From Armatimonadota bacterium (GTDB lineage Bacteria; Armatimonadota; Hebobacteria; CAIYQO01), in contig JAKPKV010000141.1 of NCBI GenBank assembly GCA_029553475.1, positions 1 to 45,684 on the forward strand: a stretch of 45,684 nt of DNA, given 5' to 3'. The translations under genes and the position numbers were made by a program. The notes below the pieces were generated by a model. The model was not told the origin of the DNA, searched no databases, and saw only the letters and a program-made list of their open reading frames with translations. This document shows, one piece after another, positions 32,960-41,551 of this stretch; the first letter of the stretch is position 1, and each line of letters starts with the position of its first letter.

Positions 32960-35038
32960 CTACCGCGCCGGCCGCCCGAGGACGGCGTCCGCGAGGGAGC
33001 GCGGCACCTCCTGGTAGTGCGACGGCTCCATGGTATACTCCGCGCGCCCCTGGCTGAGCGAGCGCACCACGGTGGCGTAGCCGAACATCTCCGCCAGCGG
33101 CACTTTGGCGCGGATCGCCTGCACGCCGCCGGGCTGGGGCTCCACCCCGTCAATGTGCGCGCGCCGCGCGCTCAAATCGCCCAGGATATCGCCGATATTC
33201 ACCTCGGGGCAGATCACCTCGACCTTCATGATCGGCTCCAGCAGCGTCGGCTTCGCCCGGCGCATCGCCTCCTTGAAGGCGATGGAGCCGGCGAACTTGA
33301 AGGACATCTCGTCGGAGTCCACGTCGTGGTAGGAGCCGTCGTACAGGCTCGCTTTCAGGTCAATCACCGGATAGCCGCCCAGGACGCCGGTATCCATCGC
33401 CTCGCGCATGCCGCTCTCGACCGCCGGAATATACTCTTTCGGCACCACGCCGCCGACCACCGCGTCTTCGAAGACGAAGCCGCTCCCCGGCTCCAGCGGC
33501 TCCAGCGCGATCCAGACGTGCCCGTATTTGCCGCGGCCGCCGGTCTGGCGCACGTAGCGCCCTTCCGCCTTCGCCGGCGCGGTGATCGTCTCGCGGTAGG
33601 CCACCTGCGGGCGGCCGATGTTCGCCTCGACGCGGAACTCGCGCTTCAGCCGGTCCACGATGATCTCCAGGTGCAGCTCCCCCATGCCGGAGATGATCGT
33701 CTGCCCGGTCTCCGGGTCGGTATAGCGGCGGAAGGTGGGGTCCTCGGCGGCCAGCCGCGCCAACCCCTCGGTCAGCTTCTCTTCGTCCGCTTTCGTCTTC
33801 GGCTCGATGGCCACCGAGATCACCGGCTCCGGGAAGTGAATCTGCTCGAGCAGGATGGGCGCGCCGCTCACCGCCAGCGTGTCGCCGGTGGTGGTGTGAT
33901 GCAGCCCGACCACGGCGACGATGTCGCCGGTGCGGATTTCGTCCACTTCCTCGCGGTGGTTGGCGTGCATGCGCAGGATGCGCCCCAGCCGCTCGTGGCG
34001 CCCCTTCGATACATTCGCGACGCCGGTGCCCTTCGGCAGCGTGCCCGAGTACACCCGGAGGTAGGTGAGCCGGCCCACGTAGGGGTCGGACATGATTTTG
34101 AACGCCAGGGCGCAAAACGGCGCGTCGTCGCTGGGGTCGCGGGTGATCTCCTCGTCGGTCACCGGGTGCTTGCCCGTGACGGCGCCGACATCCACCGGCG
34201 ACGGCAGGTACTCCACCACCGCGTCCATCAGCGGCTGCACGCCCTTGTTCTTGAAGGAGGCGCCGCAGAGGATGGGCACGATGGCGAAGCGCAGCGTCTG
34301 CGCGCGGATGCCGGCGCGCAGCTCCGCCTCCGTCAGCGTCTCCCCTTCCAGATACTTGTGCGTCAGCGCGTCGCTGCCGTCGGCGGCGGCTTCCACCAGG
34401 CGCTCGTGGTACTCCGCCGCCAGCGCGCGATAGTCCGCGGGGATCTCCTCGTCGCGCACCACGGTCCCCAGCTCGTCGGGGTAGATGAGCGCGCGCATGC
34501 GCACCAGGTCAATGAGCCCGCGAAAATCGCCTTCCGCGCCGATGGGGAGCTGCAGCGGGACGGGGTGGATGCCCAGCCGCTCGCGCATGGCGTCGAGCAC
34601 GCGGTAGAAATCCGCGCCGGTGCGGTCCATCTTGTTGACGAACGCGATGCGGGGCACGCGGTAGCGGTTGGCCTGCCGCCAGACCGTCTCCGACTGCGGC
34701 TGCACGCCGCCCACGGCGCAGAAGAGGCCGACGACGCCGTCCAGCACGCGCATGGAGCGCTCCACCTCCATGGTGAAGTCCACGTGGCCGGGGGTGTCAA
34801 TGATATTGATGCGGTGGTCGCGCCAGTGGCAGGACGTCGCCGCCGAGGTGATGGTGATGCCGCGCTCCTGCTCCTGCGGCATCCAGTCCATGGTGGCGGT
34901 GCCGTCATGCACCTCCCCCATCCGATGCAGGCGCCCCGTGTAAAAGAGGATGCGCTCGGTGGTGGTGGTCTTGCCGGCGTCAATGTGCGCGGCGATCCCG
35001 ATATTTCTGGTCTGCGTTAACGCGTATTCTCGTCCCAT
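32960..35038 (-). CDS. fusA: Elongation factor G (bona fide)
   Basis: Translocase of protein synthesis and, with RRF, recycling factor. The 692-residue protein has canonical G motifs: [15 protein letters not shown] (P-loop, about 17-31), switch [40 protein letters not shown] and [10 protein letters not shown]. The later domains show [36 protein letters not shown] and the domain IV tip [13 protein letters not shown]. It stands in the str operon after rpsG with a 180-nt spacer that carries leader hairpins. Comparison with the paralogue at 24778-26862 shows that this copy keeps the switch I consensus. Confidence 0.97.
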   Translation of the reverse strand: MGREYALTQTRNIGIAAHIDAGKTTTTERILFYTGRLHRMGEVHDGTATMDWMPQEQERGITITSAATSCHWRDHRINIIDTPGHVDFTMEVERSMRVLDGVVGLFCAVGGVQPQSETVWRQANRYRVPRIAFVNKMDRTGADFYRVLDAMRERLGIHPVPLQLPIGAEGDFRGLIDLVRMRALIYPDELGTVVRDEEIPADYRALAAEYHERLVEAAADGSDALTHKYLEGETLTEAELRAGIRAQTLRFAIVPILCGASFKNKGVQPLMDAVVEYLPSPVDVGAVTGKHPVTDEEITRDPSDDAPFCALAFKIMSDPYVGRLTYLRVYSGTLPKGTGVANVSKGRHERLGRILRMHANHREEVDEIRTGDIVAVVGLHHTTTGDTLAVSGAPILLEQIHFPEPVISVAIEPKTKADEEKLTEGLARLAAEDPTFRRYTDPETGQTIISGMGELHLEIIVDRLKREFRVEANIGRPQVAYRETITAPAKAEGRYVRQTGGRGKYGHVWIALEPLEPGSGFVFEDAVVGGVVPKEYIPAVESGMREAMDTGVLGGYPVIDLKASLYDGSYHDVDSDEMSFKFAGSIAFKEAMRRAKPTLLEPIMKVEVICPEVNIGDILGDLSARRAHIDGVEPQPGGVQAIRAKVPLAEMFGYATVVRSLSQGRAEYTMEPSHYQEVPRSLADAVLGRPAR

Positions 35039-35054
35039 GGTCGTCTCAATCCGT

Positions 35055-35068
35055 CCCGGTCATCCGGG
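35055..35068 (-). promoter_or_regulatory. Leader hairpin of fusA with AUGA loop
   Basis: A perfect 5-bp stem CCCGG/CCGGG with an AUGA loop, 16 nt before the fusA start. The transcript sequence CCCGGAUGACCGGGAC closely matches CCCGGAUGGCCGGGAC ahead of rplX. Confidence 0.55.
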
Positions 35069-35076
35069 CATGACAA

Positions 35077-35106
35077 ATCCCACCCCGTCGTACGTCGGGA
35101 TGGGAT
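35077..35106 (-). other. Larger hairpin in the rpsG-fusA spacer
   Basis: An 11-bp stem with one G-U wobble (ATCCCACCCCG paired with CGGGATGGGAT) around an 8-nt loop, directly upstream of the small fusA leader hairpin. No promoter with consensus boxes was seen in this 180-nt spacer, so fusA is probably read from rpsL. Confidence 0.5.
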
Positions 35107-35218
35107 CCATCCGGACTTCCGTATGGGAGGGCGGTCACCCGCGCGGCCGCGCCCGCGCCGCCGCGCCGTACCGCGCCTCCGGGGCTGCCGACGGACGCCG
35201 CGGCGTCCCCGCGCGTCC

Positions 35219-35689
35219 CTAGAAGCGATAGTGCGCGAAGGCCTTGTTCGCTTCCGCCATGCGGTGCGTATCTTCCCGCTTCTTCACGGACGCGCCGGTG
35301 TTGTTGGCGGCATCCAGAAATTCGGCGGCCAGGCGCTCCTGCATCGTTTTCCCGCCGCGCTTGCGCGCGTTGGCGATGAGCCAGCGAATCCCCAGGTCCA
35401 GCTTGCGGACCGGGCGCACTTCCATCGGCACCTGATAGGTGGCGCCGCCCACGCGGCGCGGGCGCACCTCGACCATCGGCATCACGTTGCGCATGGCCTG
35501 CTCGAAGACCTCCAGCGGATCCTTACCCGTGCGCGTGTGCACCAACTCGAGCGCGCCATAGAAGATGGCCTCGGCCTTGCTCTTCTTCCCGTTCAACATG
35601 ATCTTGTTGATGAAGCGGGAGATCAATTCACTGTGGAACACCGCATCCGGCTGCACGTCTCGACGCGGCGCTGGTCCTTTTCTCGGCAT
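35219..35689 (-). CDS. rpsG: 30S ribosomal protein S7
   Basis: Head-organising 16S rRNA-binding protein, 156 residues, the canonical size. It begins [20 protein letters not shown] and has [39 protein letters not shown] and the [20 protein letters not shown] segment. It ends [20 protein letters not shown]. The ATG at 35689 follows GAGGGAAG. S7 is the str operon repressor in E. coli. Order rpsL-rpsG-fusA is standard. Confidence 0.97.
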   Translation of the reverse strand: MPRKGPAPRRDVQPDAVFHSELISRFINKIMLNGKKSKAEAIFYGALELVHTRTGKDPLEVFEQAMRNVMPMVEVRPRRVGGATYQVPMEVRPVRKLDLGIRWLIANARKRGGKTMQERLAAEFLDAANNTGASVKKREDTHRMAEANKAFAHYRF

Positions 35690-35746
35690 CGCTTTGCTTC
35701 CCTCGTTCACTGATAGTCGGCGGGCGCGGACGGCGCCCCCCGCGCG

Positions 35747-36184
35747 TTATTTCTTCGCCGCGCCGGCTTTCGGGCGCTTCGCGCCGTACTTGGAGCGACC
35801 CTGCTTGCGGTTCTGCACCCCGGCGGTGTCCAGCACGCCGCGGACGATGTGGTAGCGGATGCCCGGCAGATCCTTCACGCGGCCGCCGCGGATCATCACC
35901 ACGGAGTGCTCCTGCAGGTTATGGCCTTCGCCCGGGATATACGCCGTCACTTCGATGCGGTTCGTCAGGCGCACGCGCGCCACCTTGCGCAGCGCGGAGT
36001 TCGGCTTCTTCGGCGTGACGGTCCAGACGCGCGTACAGACGCCGCGCTTGAACGGGCCGCCGGTGTGGACGAACTTGCGTCGGTTCGTGTTGAAGTTCCA
36101 CGTCAGCGCCCACCGCACGGTCGGGCTGACCTTCACCTGCTTTTCCTTGCGCCCTTTGCGGACTAACTGATTGATGGTCGGCAC
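35747..36184 (-). CDS. rpsL: 30S ribosomal protein S12 with loop insertion
   Basis: Decoding-centre protein. The start is GTG at 36184 (145 residues), beginning (M)[12 protein letters not shown], with AAGGGAGAGG upstream. Conserved segments: [20 protein letters not shown] (the streptomycin-resistance lysine is in TPKK), [10 protein letters not shown] and [20 protein letters not shown], in which the following Asp is the residue methylthiolated in some species. An insertion of about 20 residues (23-42, [20 protein letters not shown]) lies between the N-terminal tail and the core. It is the first gene of the locus, behind a consensus promoter. Confidence 0.96.
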   Translation of the reverse strand: MPTINQLVRKGRKEKQVKVSPTVRWALTWNFNTNRRKFVHTGGPFKRGVCTRVWTVTPKKPNSALRKVARVRLTNRIEVTAYIPGEGHNLQEHSVVMIRGGRVKDLPGIRYHIVRGVLDTAGVQNRKQGRSKYGAKRPKAGAAKK

Positions 36185-36213
36185 GCGGGCCTCTCCCTTC
36201 AGCGACACATTCC

Positions 36214-36234
36214 CGGCGCGCCGCTGACGCGCGC
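36214..36234 (-). other. Leader hairpin of rpsL
   Basis: Inverted repeat GGCGCGC/GCGCGCC around a 7-nt loop in the ~90-nt leader of the str transcript. A smaller one (CGCAC/GTGCG) lies next to it. Confidence 0.4.
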
Positions 36235-36277
36235 CAAGACGCACGGCGTGCGAGCCGCGCATGGCAGACAGCGGAGA

Positions 36278-36306
36278 ATTGTAGCAAGACCTTCGGACCT
36301 TGTCAA
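36278..36306 (-). promoter_or_regulatory. Promoter of the str operon (rpsL)
   Basis: On the minus strand TTGACA (36301-36306) and TACAAT (36278-36283) are exactly 17 nt apart. The leader to the rpsL GTG is about 90 nt. Confidence 0.85.
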
Positions 36307-36312
36307 CAGATA

Positions 36313-36337
36313 CCCGCGCGGAATTTTCACGCGCGGG
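36313..36337. other. Inverted repeat between the rpsL and gap promoters
   Basis: A perfect 8-bp inverted repeat CCCGCGCG/CGCGCGGG around an AT-rich 9-bp centre lies between the two divergent promoters. It could be an operator shared by both, or a hairpin. The 362-bp region (36185-36546) contains this, both promoters and leaders, and no gene. Confidence 0.4.
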
Positions 36338-36392
36338 GGCGTGGCGCGCACTTTTTTCCGCAATGGCCGGCTCCGCCGGCGAAACCAGCGGC

Positions 36393-36422
36393 TTGACACC
36401 ATGGCGCGCTACCGACTATATT
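36393..36422 (+). promoter_or_regulatory. Promoter of gap
   Basis: TTGACA (36393-36398) and TATATT (36417-36422) with an 18-nt spacer, the same boxes and spacing as the hydC promoter. The leader to the gap ATG is about 115 nt. Confidence 0.8.
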
Positions 36423-36531
36423 ATGGCGGTTTCCGCCCGGAGCCTGCTCCGCGGACGCGAGCCACGTGTGTCGTCGCGGCCTTCGTCTTTCCCCACCCGT
36501 CGCTGGCGGCGGTCGCGCGTCTATTTTGTGA

Positions 36532-37557
<1,026 letters not shown>

Positions 37558-37608
37558 ATCGCCGACCGGCGGCGCGTCACCGTTCCCGCCCCATCGGTAC
37601 CTTCCTGA

Positions 37609-37639
37609 CGGATGAGCGGGCCCCGTGCCCGCTCATCCG
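37609..37639 (+). terminator. Hairpin between gap and pgk
   Basis: A perfect 12-bp stem CGGATGAGCGGG/CCCGCTCATCCG with a 7-nt loop, 24 nt before the pgk start. It lacks a U-tract, so it may be a partial terminator or an mRNA-stability element. Confidence 0.55.
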
Positions 37640-37663
37640 CGTCTTGGACCACGGAGGACTCAC

Positions 37664-38887
37664 ATGGCGAAACAGACCATTGCCGATCTTCAGGACCTGC
37701 GGGGCAAGCGCGTACTTGTCCGCGTGGACTTCAACGTGGCGATCAAGCCCAAGCTGCCCGCCACCCGCGACGACGCCGTCATCACCGACGACACCCGCAT
37801 TCGCGCCGCGCTGCCGACGATTCAGGCGCTCACCGGCCAGGGGGCGAAGGTCATCCTCGTCTCTCACCTGGGCCGCCCGGACGGCCAGGTGGTCGAGGGC
37901 CTGCGCATGGACGTCGTCGCCGCGCGGTTGCGCGAGCTGCTCGGCCGGCCGGTGGCGAAGGTGGACGACTGCGTCGGCCCCGCGGTGGAGGCCGCCATCG
38001 CCGCCATGCAGCCCGGCGACGTGCTCATGCTGGAGAACGTGCGCTTCCACGCCGAAGAGGAGGCGAAGGACGACGCCGTGCGCCTGCCCTTCGCCCAACA
38101 GCTCGCGGCGCTGGCCGATGTCTACGTCAATGACGCCTTCGGCACCGCCCATCGCGATCACGCCTCCACCGCCAGCGTGGCGCGCTTCCTGCGCCCGGCG
38201 GTGGCCGGGTTGCTGCTGGCGAAGGAGATCGAGACGATGGGCGGCGCGCTGGACGATCCCGCGCGCCCGTTCGTCGCCATCCTCGGCGGCGCCAAGGTGA
38301 AGGATAAGCTGAAGCTCATCGCCAACCTCGTGGGCAAGGTGGATGCCCTGCTCGTGGGCGGCGGCATGATCTTCACCTTCTACGCCGCGATGGGGTACGA
38401 CGTGGGGAGATCGCTCCTCGACCCAGAGCGTTTGGAGGACGTGAAGAATATCCTCGCCAGCGCCGAGCGCAGCGCGACGAAGCTGGTGCTCCCGGTGGAC
38501 GTGGTCATTGCGAAGGAACCCGCGGACGGCGCGGAGACCCGCGTGGTGACGCCCGCGGACATCCCGCCGGACTACATGGGGCTGGATATCGGGCCGAAGA
38601 CGGTGGCGCTCTTCACCTCCTACCTCAAGGACGCGAAGCTCATCTTCTGGAACGGCCCGCTCGGCCTTTTCGAAATCCCGGCCTTCGCGGGGGGCACGCT
38701 GGGCATCGCCGACGCGCTCGCCCGCGCGGACGCCTTCACCATCATCGGCGGCGGCGACGTGGTGGCCGCCGTGAACCAGATGGGCTACGCCGAGCAGATG
38801 GGCTTCATCTCCACCGGCGGCGGCGCCTCCATCGAGTTCATGGAGGGCAAACCGCTGCCCGGCGTCGTCGCGCTGGACGACAAATAA
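37664..38887 (+). CDS. pgk: Phosphoglycerate kinase
   Basis: Transfers phosphate from 1,3-bisphosphoglycerate to ADP. The 407-residue protein has GKRVLVRVDFNVAI near residue 14, VILVSHLGRPDG and LLENVRFHAEEE-like MLENVRFHAEEEAKDD. FVAILGGAKVKDKLKLI starts the nucleotide domain; GPKTVALFTSYLKDAKLIFW and TIIGGGDVVAAV complete it. It keeps the STGGGASIEFMEGKPLPGV end. The ATG at 37664 has GGAGG at 6 nt; an upstream in-frame ATG at 37625 falls in the hairpin region. It follows gap by 106 nt. Confidence 0.97.
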   Translation: MAKQTIADLQDLRGKRVLVRVDFNVAIKPKLPATRDDAVITDDTRIRAALPTIQALTGQGAKVILVSHLGRPDGQVVEGLRMDVVAARLRELLGRPVAKVDDCVGPAVEAAIAAMQPGDVLMLENVRFHAEEEAKDDAVRLPFAQQLAALADVYVNDAFGTAHRDHASTASVARFLRPAVAGLLLAKEIETMGGALDDPARPFVAILGGAKVKDKLKLIANLVGKVDALLVGGGMIFTFYAAMGYDVGRSLLDPERLEDVKNILASAERSATKLVLPVDVVIAKEPADGAETRVVTPADIPPDYMGLDIGPKTVALFTSYLKDAKLIFWNGPLGLFEIPAFAGGTLGIADALARADAFTIIGGGDVVAAVNQMGYAEQMGFISTGGGASIEFMEGKPLPGVVALDDK

Positions 38888-38906
38888 CCCGGCGCACACA
38901 CCGGAG

Positions 38907-38935
38907 ACGGGGAGTGGAGATCATCCACTCCCCGT
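38907..38935 (+). terminator. Hairpin after pgk
   Basis: A perfect 12-bp stem ACGGGGAGTGGA/TCCACTCCCCGT with a 5-nt loop, 20 nt after the pgk stop. No U-tract follows. Confidence 0.6.
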
Positions 38936-38992
38936 GTGCGTGCCGGTATCATCACTGCTGACGCACGCGACACACGAGCACTGGGAGTCATT

Positions 38993-39730
38993 ATGGTACG
39001 TGAAGAGCTGGAGCAGACCCTCGTCCTCATCAAACCGGATGCGCTGAAGAATTCCCTCACGGGCTACATTCTCTCGCAGCTGTCGGAGTTCCATACCGGC
39101 CTGCGCTTCGCCGGCGCGAAGGTGGTGCACGTCACCCGCCTGCTCGCCGAGGAGCACTACGCCGAGCACCGCGCGAAGGTCTTCTTCGAGTCGCTGCTGG
39201 AGTATCTCCAGGGGAAGCTGCATTACCCCGACGAGCCCCATAAGCAGCGCGTCATCGCCATCGTGTATCAGGGCCGCAACGCCATCGCCGGCATGCGCGA
39301 CGTGGTGGGCCCGACGAATCCGCATCAGGCGCGCGACGCGCGCCCCGGCTCCATCCGCGCCCTCGGCACGGTGGTGCCCATCACCGATGAGGGGGGGGAG
39401 GTCATCGGTACCCGGCTGGACAACCTCATCCACGCGTCCGCGAACCCCGCCGACGCGGAGCGGGAGATCAAGCTGTGGTTCAAGCCCACCGATATCCCGC
39501 CCAGCATGCGCATCTTCCCCACCGCCGCGTGCGACACGCACTTCTACTATCGCGATCAGCGGGTCTACACGACGTACACGACCGGCAGCATCTGCCTGGC
39601 CGCCCCCGGCGACGTGCTCTGGGATACCGACCTGGAAGTCCTCGAACTGGTCTGCCGCGGCGCGGACGCCCCCTACAGCCTGGGCGCGGTGGCGGCAAAA
39701 TACCTGACGAATTTGACGGAAGAGGAATAA
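38993..39730 (+). CDS. Nucleoside-diphosphate kinase-like protein with C-terminal extension
   Basis: The first ~163 residues are an NDK domain that would balance nucleoside triphosphates using ATP: TLVLIKPDALKNSLTGYIL, EEHYAEHRAKVFFESLLEYL, GRNAIAGMRDVVGPTNPHQA and the active-site His147 in NLIHASANPADAEREI. A short insertion (KLHYPDEPHKQR) and an extra loop (PITDEGGEVIG) enlarge the domain. From about residue 164 a further ~80 residues (MRIFPTAACDTHFYYRDQRV, TGSICLAAPGDVLW) form an unrecognised segment. Total 245 residues against about 140-150 for a plain NDK. The ATG at 38993 has GGGAG upstream. It follows pgk in the same direction. Confidence 0.88.
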   Translation: MVREELEQTLVLIKPDALKNSLTGYILSQLSEFHTGLRFAGAKVVHVTRLLAEEHYAEHRAKVFFESLLEYLQGKLHYPDEPHKQRVIAIVYQGRNAIAGMRDVVGPTNPHQARDARPGSIRALGTVVPITDEGGEVIGTRLDNLIHASANPADAEREIKLWFKPTDIPPSMRIFPTAACDTHFYYRDQRVYTTYTTGSICLAAPGDVLWDTDLEVLELVCRGADAPYSLGAVAAKYLTNLTEEE

Positions 39731-39772
39731 CGCCTTCGCCGACCGCGCGGGCACAGGCCCGCATAGCTGATA

Positions 39773-39807
39773 CCGCGACCGCCCGGCGCAATGCCGGGCG
39801 GTCGCGG
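39773..39807. terminator. Bidirectional terminator hairpin between the ndk-like gene and purA
   Basis: A perfect 15-bp stem (CCGCGACCGCCCGGC and its complement) with a 5-nt loop between two convergent genes. It could serve both strands. No U-tract on either side. Confidence 0.75.
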
Positions 39808-39829
39808 CGTGGGGCTCTATCGCCGTCGC

Positions 39830-41125
39830 TTACCGCGTCACCGCCTCGCGCATGACGATGGTCTGGCTGCGCTCGCTGCCGACGGTGATCATGCACACGG
39901 GCACGCCCACCAGCTCGCTCACGCGGTGCAGATATCGCCGCGCGTTCACGGGCAGCGCGTCGAAGTCGCGGCAATCGGCGATGGGCTGCCGCCAGCCGGG
40001 CAGCACCTCGTAAATCGGCGTCGCCTTCTCCACTTCCCACACGTTGGCGGGGAAGACGTCCACGCGCGCGCCGTCAATCTCGTAGCCCACGCAGACCGGG
40101 ATGTCCGCGAATTCATCGAGGATATCCAGGTGGGTCACCGCCAGGTAGTCCAGCCCATTCACGCGGGCGGCCTTGCGCAGCACGCACAGGTCCAGCCAGC
40201 CGCAGCGGCGCGGGCGGCCGGTGGTGGTGCCGTATTCGTGGCCGAGCTCGCGGATGCGGTCGCCGGTGGCGTCAGGCAGCTCCGTCGGGAACGGCCCGGC
40301 GCCCACGCGACTGGTATAGGCTTTGACCACCCCGATGACGTGATCAATGGCCGTCGGCCCGACGCCGGCGCCCACCGCCGCCCCGCCCGCCGTGGGGGTG
40401 GAGCAGGTGACGAACGGGTAGGTGCCGTGGTCAATGTCGAGCATCGTCGCGTTGGCGCCTTCGAAGACCACGTCCTCGCCGCGCCGCAGCGCCGCCGCGA
40501 TCATCCCGGCGGTGTCCCGGATCATCCCGCCGATCTCCGCGTAGTACCCCAGGTATTCGTCGAAAATCGCCCCGGCGTCGAAGGTGTCGGTAGAGCCGTA
40601 GAGTTTCGTGATGATCGCGTTCTTGTCGGCGACGATCGCCTCCAGCCGCGCGCGAAAATAGGCCGCGTTCCGCAGGTCGCCGATGCGCAGGCCGTGCGTG
40701 CGGCTGAATTTATCGGTATACGCGGGGCCGATGCCCTTCAGCGTGGTGCCGATCTTCCCGTCCCCCATCGCGCGCTCGGAGAGGCCATCCAGCGCGAGAT
40801 GATAGGGCATGATCATGTGCGCTTCTTCCGCAATGAAGAGATACGGGCGCACCTCGAGGCCGGTGGCCTCCAGGTCCGTGATCTCCTTCAGCAGCGACTT
40901 GGGGTTGATCACCATCCCGTTACCGAGGATGCTCGGTTTCTGGCGCACGATGCCGGACGGGATGAGATGCAGCGCGTAGTGCTGCTCGCCGATCTTCACG
41001 GTGTGGCCCGCGTTGTCCCCACCCTGATACCGCACGACGGTGGAGGCGTTGGCGGCATACACGTCCACCACGCGCCCCTTGCCCTCGTCGCCCCACTGGG
41101 TGCCGATGATCACGATACTGCCCAC
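39830..41125 (-). CDS. purA: Adenylosuccinate synthetase
   Basis: Joins IMP and aspartate with GTP, the first step from IMP to AMP. It shows the P-loop-like IGTQWGDEGKGRVVD at the N-terminus, YQGGDNAGHTVKIGEQHYAL, GIGPAYTDKFSRTHGLRIGD, VFEGANATMLDIDHGTYPFV and the GRPRRCGWLDL segment. RYLHRVSELVGVPVCMITVG precedes the end. The start is most likely GTG at 41125, because AAAGGAG lies 7 nt before it; the ATG at 41131 is only 1 nt from that site. About 431 residues, normal. Convergent with the ndk-like gene and preceded by its own promoter and leader hairpin. Confidence 0.96.
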   Translation of the reverse strand: MGSIVIIGTQWGDEGKGRVVDVYAANASTVVRYQGGDNAGHTVKIGEQHYALHLIPSGIVRQKPSILGNGMVINPKSLLKEITDLEATGLEVRPYLFIAEEAHMIMPYHLALDGLSERAMGDGKIGTTLKGIGPAYTDKFSRTHGLRIGDLRNAAYFRARLEAIVADKNAIITKLYGSTDTFDAGAIFDEYLGYYAEIGGMIRDTAGMIAAALRRGEDVVFEGANATMLDIDHGTYPFVTCSTPTAGGAAVGAGVGPTAIDHVIGVVKAYTSRVGAGPFPTELPDATGDRIRELGHEYGTTTGRPRRCGWLDLCVLRKAARVNGLDYLAVTHLDILDEFADIPVCVGYEIDGARVDVFPANVWEVEKATPIYEVLPGWRQPIADCRDFDALPVNARRYLHRVSELVGVPVCMITVGSERSQTIVMREAVTR

Positions 41126-41179
41126 TGCCATGCTCCTTTGACGGGTAATCTCGGTCAACGACCGGTCTGAGAACACAAA

Positions 41180-41221
41180 AATGGGGATGTCGGCATGCGT
41201 GCAACCGCCGGCATCCCCATT
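41180..41221 (-). promoter_or_regulatory. Attenuator-like hairpin in the purA leader
   Basis: The transcript forms a stem AATGGGGATG/CATCCCCATT extended by a second helix GCCGGC/GCCGAC (one wobble), with a 12-nt loop. It is followed by TTTTTGTG, the only clear U-tract after a hairpin in this window. It lies downstream of the purA promoter and upstream of the gene, the position of a transcription attenuator. Confidence 0.6.
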
Positions 41222-41237
41222 GTCGCAGTTACGATAT

Positions 41238-41267
41238 GTTATACACGAGGGCGAGGACGGCTGTCAA
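41238..41267 (-). promoter_or_regulatory. Promoter of purA
   Basis: On the minus strand TTGACA (41262-41267) and TATAAC (41238-41243) are 18 nt apart. The predicted leader is about 100 nt and begins with the attenuator-like hairpin. Confidence 0.75.
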
Positions 41268-41315
41268 GAAAGCGCACGCGCCGCCACGGATACGCCAGAG
41301 AGCGCCGCTCCCGCC

Positions 41316-41520
41316 GGGACTGACTCCGCATGGCCGGGTCTGCGCGCGCCTCCACCAGCCCCGCAGACGCCCCGTCAGCCGCCCCGCGTCGCCAGGCGGA
41401 GTCTGTCCCTCAAGAGCGGAGTGGAAGGGACAGACTCCGCCTGGCGGAACGGAACCGATTATGTGGCGTGTGCGATTCTTTCGGGAACGTGTGCAGACCT
41501 GGCCATGCGGAGTCAGTCCC
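41316..41520. repeat. REPIN-like palindromic doublet (205 bp)
   Basis: Four copies of a ~20-bp unit, GGGACWGACTCCGCMTGGCS, alternate in orientation: plus at 41316, minus at 41390-41410, plus at 41426-41446, minus at 41493-41520. The inner pair is a perfect 21-bp inverted repeat around a 15-nt loop. The outer pair is a 28-bp inverted repeat with one mismatch. Both pairs share exactly the same centre (41418), with equal 46-nt spacers. It lies between purA and rel in non-coding DNA. It resembles a REP doublet or a MITE; no transposase is in the window. Confidence 0.8.
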
Positions 41521-41551
41521 AGTGGAAGCATCCAATCACCTGACGATGCGC

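Noticed and set aside
41316-41520. Simple intrinsic terminator after rel
   Set aside because: The arms are far longer and more ordered than a terminator needs, the unit is repeated four times, and there is no U-tract.
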